Source of the DNA: DATEJJ01 sp039649115
Lineage (GTDB): Bacteria > Actinomycetota > Actinomycetes > Mycobacteriales > Micromonosporaceae
Assembly: GCA_039649115.1 (NCBI GenBank)
Contig: JBBWZQ010000210.1
Span: 1-11,829, forward strand
DNA: 11,829 nt
Direction: 5' to 3'
Of the stretch, positions 1 through 5,510 are shown in pieces; position 1 is the first letter of the stretch, and every line of letters starts with the position of its first letter. The translations under genes and the position numbers were made by a program. Under the pieces are notes generated by a model. It was not told the DNA's origin and did not search any database. It saw nothing but the letters and a program-made list of their open reading frames with translations.

Positions 1-1199
1 CCGGCTCCGAGGCGTTCCGCCGACCGCGCAGCGGCGCCGAATCCGCGTGGGCCGCGTTCGCCCAGCCATGGCTGGAGGCCGATCCCGGGGCGGCGGCGCA
101 ACCACGGTCCGCCGCACCGCCACCGCCACCGCCGCTCCTGCCGCCACCGCCGCCACTGTCGCCACCCCAGCCGCCGTTGGCGGCCGAGGCGCCGCCGGCA
201 TCCGGCCGGGCATCCGTGGTGCGCGGCAGCGCGAGTGTGCCGGCCAGCCCGCTGCCGACGCCCGCCGAGGTCGCCGCCATTCTCGGGCAGCAGACCCCGC
301 AACCCGGATCGCGCGTGTACCGGTCGAGCGGCAGCGACCCGTCCGAGCCACCGGACCCGGGTGAGCCGGCGCCGGAGCCCGCACCGGAGCCGCCCCCGCC
401 GGCACCCCGGCCGCCGGATCCCACCCCGCCGCCCGAGCGCCCCACGCCGGGGCCGGTACCGTCGCCGTTCCCGCGGCCGGCGCCGATCCCGCCGTTCCCG
501 CCACAGCCCGGGCCGGGACCGGGACCCATGCCGCCGGTACCGGGGCCGATCCCGCCGATGCCCGACCCGCCCGAGCCACCGCAGCCGCCGGGGCCGATAC
601 CTCCCGGCCCGACGCCGCCGCCACCGTTCCCGCCACCCCCGGCGGTCGACTCGCGCGGTGCCGCGGTGCCGGCCGGAGCCCTGCCGACGTGGCCACCCGC
701 GACGACGTTCGCGCCTGCGGGCTCGATGTCCGGCTCGGTGACCTACCCGCCGCCACCTCCGGCGCCGCCACCGCCTCCGGCTCCGCCACCCCCACCGGCG
801 CAGCCTCCGGCTCCGGAACTGCCGGTGCCGACCTCCCCGCAGTACGGGGAGTGGGCGCGCGGCCAGCGTCCACAAGGGACGGTGTACGGCAGCCGCCCGC
901 CGCAACCCGGTACCGACACCGGCGCTCCCGCCCAGGAGCAGCCGGGGCAGTACCAGCCCGGTCAGTTCTACGCGGGACCCGCCGCGTCGAGCCTGGAGTA
1001 CCACAGCGGCGGCCCCGGCCCGCTGCCGCTGGATGGCTCCGGATCGCTGACCGGGCACATCCTCGCGCAGGGCCGGCCCGACGTTCCCGAGTCCAAGCCC
1101 CGCGGCTCCCGTACGGTCATCATCACGCTGGTGACCATCGCCGTGCTCGCGCTGGCCGCCGCGCTCGGCGCGGTGCTGGTGCTGTCCGGGACCATCTGA
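1..1199 (+). CDS. Proline-rich protein with a single C-terminal membrane helix (5'-truncated)
   Basis: The reading frame is open from the first bases of the window (first full codon at 3), so the true start lies upstream; the TTG at 177 is only an internal codon. About 398 residues are visible. Most are low-complexity Pro/Ala/Gly, including a P6-LL-P5 stretch near residues 38-50 and three successive PPPPPA units (747-800). A less biased segment with the motif SLTGHILAQG precedes a basic KPRGSR patch. The protein ends in one hydrophobic helix of about 25 residues (from TVIITLVTI) that runs almost to the last residue. This predicts a long cytoplasmic domain anchored by its tail, with the C-terminus outside. 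I recognise no enzymatic domain and assign no function. A hairpin lies just after the stop. The coding call is firm because of the continuous frame, amino-acid bias and terminal helix; the role is unknown. Confidence 0.8.
   Translation, partial: GSEAFRRPRSGAESAWAAFAQPWLEADPGAAAQPRSAAPPPPPPLLPPPPPLSPPQPPLAAEAPPASGRASVVRGSASVPASPLPTPAEVAAILGQQTPQPGSRVYRSSGSDPSEPPDPGEPAPEPAPEPPPPAPRPPDPTPPPERPTPGPVPSPFPRPAPIPPFPPQPGPGPGPMPPVPGPIPPMPDPPEPPQPPGPIPPGPTPPPPFPPPPAVDSRGAAVPAGALPTWPPATTFAPAGSMSGSVTYPPPPPAPPPPPAPPPPPAQPPAPELPVPTSPQYGEWARGQRPQGTVYGSRPPQPGTDTGAPAQEQPGQYQPGQFYAGPAASSLEYHSGGPGPLPLDGSGSLTGHILAQGRPDVPESKPRGSRTVIITLVTIAVLALAAALGAVLVLSGTI
747..800 (+). repeat. Three tandem PPPPPA-coding units
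   Basis: Eighteen codons encode Pro5-Ala three times in a row, with varied proline codons (CCG, CCA, CCT, CCC). The repeat is therefore kept at protein level rather than as an exact DNA repeat. Runs of five prolines are known to stall ribosomes unless EF-P is present. Confidence 0.85.
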
Positions 1200-1216
1200 A
1201 CCAAGCGCTCCCTACC

Positions 1217-1239
1217 GGGGTGGTGACGCTCACCACCTC
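1217..1239 (+). terminator. Near-perfect hairpin after the proline-rich gene
   Basis: GGTGGTGA (1219-1226), a CGC loop and TCACCACC (1230-1237) pair exactly. A G-U pair and a G-C pair extend the stem to 1217/1239. It begins 17 bases after the upstream stop and 120 bases before the helicase ATG. There is no U-tract, as is common for actinobacterial terminators. It could instead be an operator for the helicase gene. Confidence 0.5.
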
Positions 1240-1359
1240 GGGAAAGAGCGCGCGCCGGCACCCCGTACACTTGGTTGGTTGATCTCGGGTGTAGCTTCCG
1301 CCGCCGCCGTGGCCGCACGTTCGAAGACGCGCCCAGCCAGGAAGGTTCACCCACAGCTC

Positions 1360-2796
1360 ATGACGTTGCCCACCGCCGCCGCGCGGTTCGCCGATCCGAC
1401 CACGTTCCCCTCGGTACTTGACCAACGGTCCACGCCGCAGCACCAACGGTCCGCGCCGGAACCGCAGCACCAACGGTCCACGCCGGAGCAGCAGCCGGCC
1501 CCGCCCCCGGGCGGCGGCTTCGGCGCGCTCGGGCTGCCCCGCCCGCTGCTGCGCGCGCTGACTGAGCAGGGCATCACGGACCCGTTCCCGATCCAGTCCG
1601 CGACCATCCCGGACGGCCTCGCCGGCCGGGACGTGCTGGGCCGCGGCCGCACCGGTTCCGGCAAGACCCTCGCCTTCGGCCTGCCGCTGCTGGCCAGGCT
1701 CGCGCGCGCGGGCAAGGCCGCGCCCGGCCGCCCGAAGGGCCTGATCCTGGTACCCACGCGCGAGCTGGCGATGCAGGTCAACGACGTGCTCAGCCCGCTG
1801 GCCCGGTCGATGCGCCTGTTCAGCCGGACCGCTGTCGGCGGCACGCCTTATGACAAGCAGATCCGTGACCTGCGTCGCGGCGTCGACGTGCTGGTGGCCA
1901 CGCCGGGCCGGCTCGGCGACCTGATCGAGCGGGGCGAGTGCTCCCTCGCCGAGGTCGCGGTCACCGTCCTGGACGAGGCCGACCAGATGGCGGACATGGG
2001 CTTCCTGCCCGACGTCACCGCGCTGCTGGCGCAGACGCCCGCCGGCACCCAGCGGCTGCTCTTCTCGGCCACCCTGGACGGCGACGTCGACGCGCTGGTC
2101 CGGCGCTTCCTGGTCGAGCCGGTGACCCACGAGGTCGACCCGGCGGCGGCCACGGTGTCCACGATGGACCATCACCTGCTGCTGGTGCCGCCGGGCGAGA
2201 AGCTCTCCGTGATCACGCACATCGCGGCCCGGCCCGGTCGCACGATCATGTTCGTCCGCACGCAACTCGCGGTCGACCGGCTGGTCGGGCAGCTCGCCGA
2301 GGTGGGCGTACGGGCCGGGGCGCTGCACGGCGGCAAGACCCAGGCGGTACGCACCCGCACGCTCGCCGAGTTCCGCGAGGGCAGGATGAGCGTGCTGGTC
2401 GCGACGGACGTGGCCGCCCGCGGCATCCACGTGGACGGGGTGTCGCTGGTGGTGCACATCGACCCGCCCCGGGACGCGAAGGATTACCTGCACCGGGCCG
2501 GACGCACGGCACGGGCGGGCGAGTCCGGGACGGTGGTGACGCTGGTGCTGCCCAAGCAGCGGGCGGGCACGTTCTCGCTGGTGCAGCGCGCCGGGGTGAC
2601 CGCGGGACGGGTGAAGGTACGGGCCGACGCCCCGGAGCTGACCGAGCTGACCGGGGCGCGTGCCCCCAGCGGCGTGCCGGTACGCCCGGAGGAGCAGGCC
2701 ACCCGACCGCCCCGCAGCACGCGACCCGCGCCGCACCCCGGGCGCCGGCGTCCGGCCGGCCGTACGCTCAGGGAGCGCTGGCACAAAGAGCACTAG
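1360..2796 (+). CDS. DEAD-box ATP-dependent RNA helicase
   Basis: A 478-residue SF2 RNA helicase. All core motifs are visible: Q-motif region with PFPIQ (about 75-79), Walker A RTGSGKT (97-103), PTRELA (132-137), TPGR (181-184), DEAD (205-208), SAT (236-238), IMFVRT (296-301), ATDVAARG (348-355) and HRAGRTARAG (378-387). It should unwind or remodel structured RNA in the cytoplasm, for example in ribosome assembly, mRNA turnover or cold adaptation; the exact substrate cannot be read from sequence. The N-terminal 55 residues are a Gln/Pro-rich linker containing a repeat. The C-terminus is a short Arg/Pro-rich basic tail rather than a large RNA-binding domain. I chose the ATG at 1360, although its best upstream purine tract (AGGAAGG, 1339-1345) is 14 bases away. 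An in-frame TTG at 1279 would add 27 residues. The stop codon overlaps the ribosome-binding site of the next gene. Confidence 0.95.
   Translation: MTLPTAAARFADPTTFPSVLDQRSTPQHQRSAPEPQHQRSTPEQQPAPPPGGGFGALGLPRPLLRALTEQGITDPFPIQSATIPDGLAGRDVLGRGRTGSGKTLAFGLPLLARLARAGKAAPGRPKGLILVPTRELAMQVNDVLSPLARSMRLFSRTAVGGTPYDKQIRDLRRGVDVLVATPGRLGDLIERGECSLAEVAVTVLDEADQMADMGFLPDVTALLAQTPAGTQRLLFSATLDGDVDALVRRFLVEPVTHEVDPAAATVSTMDHHLLLVPPGEKLSVITHIAARPGRTIMFVRTQLAVDRLVGQLAEVGVRAGALHGGKTQAVRTRTLAEFREGRMSVLVATDVAARGIHVDGVSLVVHIDPPRDAKDYLHRAGRTARAGESGTVVTLVLPKQRAGTFSLVQRAGVTAGRVKVRADAPELTELTGARAPSGVPVRPEEQATRPPRSTRPAPHPGRRRPAGRTLRERWHKEH
1421..1485 (+). repeat. Three-copy imperfect repeat in the helicase N-terminal linker
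   Basis: Copies of ACCAACGGTCCACGCCG lie at 1421-1437, 1442-1458 and 1469-1485. The middle copy has one base changed (A to G), and spacings are 21 and 27 bases, all multiples of three. They encode QRSTP, QRSAP and QRSTP. The DNA identity exceeds what the protein requires, which suggests recent slippage or duplication in a disordered linker. Confidence 0.85.
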
Positions 2797-2800
2797 GAGG
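2795..2800 (+). promoter_or_regulatory. Ribosome-binding site AGGAGG embedded in the helicase stop codon
   Basis: The AG of the helicase TAG stop (2794-2796) is the first two bases of a perfect AGGAGG. It sits 9 bases before the GTG at 2810. This fixes the start of the downstream gene and predicts that the two genes are translated from one mRNA. Confidence 0.85.
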
Positions 2801-2809
2801 GCGTTTGCC

Positions 2810-3457
2810 GTGACCGTGCTTCCCAAGACGCTGCTCTGGGACCGGCTGGACACCACCGGGGCGGAGCACGTGCTGCTCGACGACCGCGGCGGCCTCTACG
2901 CACGGGGCACCATGCTCGCCAACGACCCGGTGCCGCACACCGCCCGCTACTCGCTGCAGGTCGACCAGGCCTGGGCCAGCGTGCGGCTGGAGGTCACCAC
3001 CGAGGGTGCGGGATGGCTGCGCAGCGTGCGGCTGGAGCGGGCCGCGGGCGAATGGCACGTCAGCGCCGGTGAGCAGGGGGATCTCGACGCCGCCCTGATC
3101 GCCGCCGGCCGGGCCCGGTCGGAGCTGCCCGGGTGCGAGGAACCGGAGCGCCTGGTCGAGGCGCTGGACGTGGACCTCGGGGACTGCCCGCTCACCAACA
3201 CGCTGCCGATCCGCCGGCTCGGGCTGCTGGGCGAGGCCCCGGGTACCAGCCGGACGATCACCGCGGCCTGGGTGCTCGTACCGTCGCTCGCCGTCATTCC
3301 GAGCCCGCAGACCTACACGGTACTGGACGAGCGGCACCACCGGTACGCGAGCGGGACCTTCGCCGCCGATCTCACCGTCGACGAGAACGGGTACGTGCTG
3401 CACTACCCGGGCCTCGCCACGGCCACCTCGGTGAGGAGCGCCACTCCCCGGCGCTGA
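2810..3457 (+). CDS. Putative glycolipid-binding protein (PF06475 / DUF1089 type)
   Basis: A 215-residue soluble protein with no signal peptide or membrane helix. It opens with LLWDRLDTTGAEHVLL. It carries segments I associate with the putative glycolipid-binding family PF06475: VDQAW (51-55), the DVDLGDCPLTNTLPIRRL block (120-137), PSPQTYT (165-171) and VDENGYVLHYPG (190-201). The family name comes from a structural similarity to lipid-binding folds; the cellular ligand is not established, so the name should be read loosely. The GTG at 2810 is supported by an ideal AGGAGG 9 bases upstream. A longer in-frame start at 2660 would lie inside the helicase gene and is unlikely. Overlap of the ribosome-binding site with the helicase stop makes co-transcription likely, although the shared function is not obvious. 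Confidence 0.9.
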   Translation: MTVLPKTLLWDRLDTTGAEHVLLDDRGGLYARGTMLANDPVPHTARYSLQVDQAWASVRLEVTTEGAGWLRSVRLERAAGEWHVSAGEQGDLDAALIAAGRARSELPGCEEPERLVEALDVDLGDCPLTNTLPIRRLGLLGEAPGTSRTITAAWVLVPSLAVIPSPQTYTVLDERHHRYASGTFAADLTVDENGYVLHYPGLATATSVRSATPRR

Positions 3458-3470
3458 GCATCCCGGCCAC

Positions 3471-3484
3471 CCGGTCGCGACCGG
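3471..3484. terminator. Perfect palindrome CCGGTCGCGACCGG after the glycolipid-binding gene
   Basis: The 14-bp self-complementary sequence begins 14 bases after the stop at 3457. As RNA it gives a 5-bp stem with a CGCG loop. Its second half can alternatively pair with CCGGT at 3488-3492. It may be a weak terminator or mRNA 3' end stabiliser; there is no U-tract. Confidence 0.35.
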
Positions 3485-3576
3485 CAGCCGGTCCGCGTCG
3501 TTGCACCGATCGACCTGCCTTCTGCCTGGTCAGGGCGGATTTCCCGATACCGTGAAAGCCACTCGCGCGGCGCTTC

Positions 3577-3593
3577 CGCGAGCCAGGCTCGCG
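3577..3593 (+). terminator. Hairpin CGCGAGC-CAG-GCTCGCG
   Basis: A perfect 7-bp GC-rich stem with a 3-base loop sits 120 bases after the glycolipid-binding gene and 41 bases before the bldC promoter patch. The position suits termination of the upstream transcript or insulation of bldC. No U-tract follows. Confidence 0.4.
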
Positions 3594-3624
3594 AATCGTA
3601 CCGGCCAACTTCACCAACCTGGGC

Positions 3625-3642
3625 GTTTTCGCCGTTTTCGGA
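3625..3642 (+). repeat. 9-bp direct repeats GTTTTCGCC / GTTTTCGGA
   Basis: Two head-to-tail copies with a period of 9 bases (seven of nine bases identical). The second copy contains the -35 half of the candidate promoter. BldC is known to bind direct repeats cooperatively as head-to-tail multimers, so this is a possible autoregulatory site; that link is inference. Confidence 0.4.
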
Positions 3643-3659
3643 TTAGCGCCCACGGGTAG
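3634..3659 (+). promoter_or_regulatory. Candidate SigB/SigF-family promoter for bldC
   Basis: GTTT (3634-3637), 16 bases, then GGGTA (3654-3658). This matches the general stress/developmental sigma consensus described in Streptomyces (GNNT-N14-16-GGGTA) and Mycobacterium SigF (GTTT-N15-17-GGGTA). The -10 element is followed by G rather than the usual C or T. Transcription would start near 3665-3668, leaving a leader of about 100 bases before bldC. No good housekeeping TTGACA/TATAAT pair was found in the same region. Confidence 0.45.
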
Positions 3660-3668
3660 GTGTTAAAT

Positions 3669-3680
3669 GGACGTACGTCC
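3669..3680. promoter_or_regulatory. Perfect 12-bp palindrome GGACGTACGTCC at the predicted start of transcription
   Basis: The palindrome is exact and flanked by TTAA on both sides (3663-3666 and 3684-3687). It begins about 10 bases after the candidate -10 element, the place where an operator for a dimeric repressor would sit. The binding protein is unknown. Confidence 0.4.
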
Positions 3681-3763
3681 CAATTAAGACTCGGTCCCTG
3701 GTATATGGCGGGCGACGTGTGGCGCGGCGGGGCCCAGAGTGTTCTCGGAGGCGAGGAGGGGTC

Positions 3764-4000
3764 GTGGATACGGGAGATCGGCTACTGACACCTGGCGAGG
3801 TGGCGGCGCTGTTCCGCGTCGACCCGAAGACGGTCACCCGGTGGGCCGCGGCCGGCCGGATAGGCAGCATCCGCACGCCGGGCGGGCACCGCCGCTTCCG
3901 CGAATCCGAGGTGCGGGCACTGCTGGAGGGCGAGGGCCTGGTCGAACCGGAAGGGCCAGCGAACCCGGGATACCCGCACCATCCCAACGGCACCCGCTAA
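3764..4000 (+). CDS. bldC: BldC-like MerR-family developmental regulator
   Basis: A 78-residue protein consisting almost entirely of one MerR-type winged helix-turn-helix: LLTPGEVAALFRVDPKTVTRWAA (7-29) followed by the wing IRTPGGHRRFRESEVRALL (36-54). This is the conserved core of Streptomyces BldC (about 68 residues), which controls the timing of entry into development by binding direct-repeat DNA in multimers. There is no effector-binding or dimerisation coil as in classical MerR proteins. The C-terminal tail (about 57-78, Pro/Glu/Gly-rich and His-containing) is longer than in Streptomyces BldC. The GTG start at 3764 follows GAGGAGG (3753-3759) closely. In-frame GTG at 3719 would add 15 Arg/Gly residues upstream and lacks support. 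The stop overlaps the ubiX stop on the other strand. Confidence 0.93.
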   Translation: MDTGDRLLTPGEVAALFRVDPKTVTRWAAAGRIGSIRTPGGHRRFRESEVRALLEGEGLVEPEGPANPGYPHHPNGTR

Positions 4001-4623
4001 CCTTTCCGGGCCTCACCCAGCTGGCCCCGCCAGCGGGTGAACAGGGAGTGCGGCACGCCCGCCGCGTCGAGCACCTTTCCGGCGACGAAGTCCACCAACT
4101 GCCGCGCCGTGGCCTGCGCGCCGGCACCGTAGAAGCCCGGGCTGGCCGGCAGCACGACCGCCCCCGCGTCGAGCACCGCGATCAGGTGCTCCAGGTGGCT
4201 GCGTGACACCGGCGTCTCCCGGGGTACCACCACCAGCCGGCGCCGCTCCTTCAGGTTGACCTCGGCGGCCCGCTGCAGCAGGTCCTTGGCCAGCCCGATG
4301 GCGATGCCCGCGCAGGCACCGGTACTCGCGGGCACGACGATCATCCCGCTCGTCGGGTACGAGCCGCTGCTCGGGCCGGCCGCGAGGTCGCCGGCGGGCC
4401 AGTAGCTGACGTCGGAGACCTCCCGGCCGAGCCAGGCCGCGAGATCCTCCTTCCAGTGCGCGTCGCGGAAGGAGATCCCGGTCTCGTCCAGCAGCGTCAG
4501 CCGGGCGGCGCGGGACACCACCAGGTCCACCGGCAGGCCGGCGTCGAGCAGGCCGCCGAGCACCGCCGCCGCGTACGGAGTGCCGGAGGCGCCCGTCACG
4601 CCGACCACCCAGGGGGCTCTCAC
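3997..4623 (-). CDS. ubiX: UbiX-family flavin prenyltransferase
   Basis: A 208-residue flavoprotein of the UbiX/PAD1 family. It joins dimethylallyl phosphate to reduced FMN to make prenylated FMN, the cofactor of UbiD-type decarboxylases. Visible motifs are VTGASGTPYA (9-18), SGSYPTSGM (86-94), PASTGACAGIA (98-108), the basic block NLKERRRLVVVPRETP (123-138) and PASPGFY (159-165). The length is normal and the enzyme should be cytosolic. The GTG at 4623 overlaps the mqnP TGA as GTGA and has no strong ribosome-binding site of its own, so it likely depends on coupled translation. Upstream in-frame extension runs antisense to nothing real and lies over mqnP. In the same operon it would supply the cofactor to the UbiD-like decarboxylase. 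In Streptomyces the counterpart is discussed as MqnM. Confidence 0.95.
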   Translation of the reverse strand: MRAPWVVGVTGASGTPYAAAVLGGLLDAGLPVDLVVSRAARLTLLDETGISFRDAHWKEDLAAWLGREVSDVSYWPAGDLAAGPSSGSYPTSGMIVVPASTGACAGIAIGLAKDLLQRAAEVNLKERRRLVVVPRETPVSRSHLEHLIAVLDAGAVVLPASPGFYGAGAQATARQLVDFVAGKVLDAAGVPHSLFTRWRGQLGEARKG

Positions 4624-5510
4624 CGCAGCACCAGGTCGGCCAGCGCGAACGCGAACAGCCCGATGCCCACGAACCCGTTGACCGTGAAGAAGGCGCGGTT
4701 GACCCGGGACAGGTCGGTCGGCTTGACGATCGCGTGCTCGTACCCGAACGCGAGCGCGGTCAGCGCCAGGCCCACCCACCAGAGCCAGCCGAGCCCCAGC
4801 AGCGCGCCGAACCAGACGAACAGCCCGAACGTCACCAGGTGCGCCACCGCCGAGGCCCAGAGGGCGAAGCGGATCCCGTACCGGGCGGGCACGCTGTGCA
4901 CCCCGATGCGCCGGTCCACCTCGGCGTCCTGGGTCGCGTAGATGAGGTCGAAGCCGCCGATCCACAGGCCGACCGCGGCACCGAGCACCCACGCCGGAGC
5001 GGAGCCGCGCAGCGTGCCGGTGATGCCCAGCCACGCGCCGATCGGGCCGACCATCTGGGCGAGCGCGAGGATGCCGTGCGGCCAGTTGGTGAAGCGCTTG
5101 CCGTAGGGGTACACGATCATCGGCAGCACGGCCAGCGGGGACAGCGCCAGGCACAGCGGGTTGAGCGCCGCCGCCGCACCGAGGAACACCACCAGGGCGA
5201 GGGCCGCGCCGAGCCAGGCCGCCCGGACCGACACGGCCCCGGTCACCAGTTCCCTGTTCCGGGTACGCGGGTTCCGCGCGTCGATGTGCCGGTCGATGAT
5301 CCGGTTCGCGGCCATCGCGAAGGTACGGGCACCCACCATCGCGACCGTGACGAGCAGCAGATCCAGCCAGTGCACGCCGGTACCGGCCCGGTGCAGCGCG
5401 CCGGCCGCGGCGAGGTACGCGAAGGGCAGCGCGAACACCGAATGCTCGATCCTGACCAGCGCCAGGAACGTCCCGACCCGGTTCGGGCGCTCAGCCGCGA
5501 GAGCCGTCAC
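4620..5510 (-). CDS. mqnP: UbiA-family prenyltransferase of menaquinone biosynthesis (MqnP)
   Basis: A 296-residue integral membrane protein with about eight or nine hydrophobic segments. It carries the two Asp-rich UbiA motifs: N69-R-I-I-D73-R-H-I-D77 and D195-A-E-V-D199 (in DLIYATQDAEVDR). These bind Mg2+ and the polyprenyl diphosphate. In the futalosine pathway this enzyme attaches the isoprenoid tail to 1,4-dihydroxy-6-naphthoate; its position between ubiD- and ubiX-type genes points to that role rather than ubiquinone synthesis. I chose the GTG at 5510 because it has GAAGGAG 8 bases upstream and overlaps the ubiD stop as GTGA, the same arrangement as mqnP/ubiX. The in-frame ATG at 5528 adds only six residues, sits upstream of that ribosome-binding site and overlaps ubiD by 22 bases. 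Confidence 0.93.
   Translation of the reverse strand: MTALAAERPNRVGTFLALVRIEHSVFALPFAYLAAAGALHRAGTGVHWLDLLLVTVAMVGARTFAMAANRIIDRHIDARNPRTRNRELVTGAVSVRAAWLGAALALVVFLGAAAALNPLCLALSPLAVLPMIVYPYGKRFTNWPHGILALAQMVGPIGAWLGITGTLRGSAPAWVLGAAVGLWIGGFDLIYATQDAEVDRRIGVHSVPARYGIRFALWASAVAHLVTFGLFVWFGALLGLGWLWWVGLALTALAFGYEHAIVKPTDLSRVNRAFFTVNGFVGIGLFAFALADLVLR

Larger units (their letters stand above)
3458..3763. other. Intergenic regulatory region upstream of bldC
   Basis: About 306 bases without a supported full-size gene. It holds, in order: a perfect 14-bp palindrome (3471-3484) just after the previous stop; a strong hairpin (3577-3593); a relatively AT-rich patch from about 3620 to 3710 with 9-bp direct repeats, a stress-sigma-like promoter and a perfect 12-bp palindrome; and a short upstream ORF running into bldC. 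Base composition falls clearly compared with the flanking genes, as expected for a promoter region. Confidence 0.8.

Noticed and set aside
1265..1270. TACACT as a -10 box for the helicase gene
   Set aside because: The region 16-18 bases upstream (GGAAAGAG) shows no resemblance to TTGACA, and there is no extended -10 motif.
1279..1359. TTG at 1279 as the helicase start
   Set aside because: It adds 27 residues without family similarity and has no ribosome-binding site. It is not fully excluded, because the ATG at 1360 also has a distant one.
3702..3707. TATATG as a housekeeping -10 box for bldC
   Set aside because: No -35-like hexamer lies 16-18 bases upstream; the nearest AT-rich hexamer is only 12 bases away.
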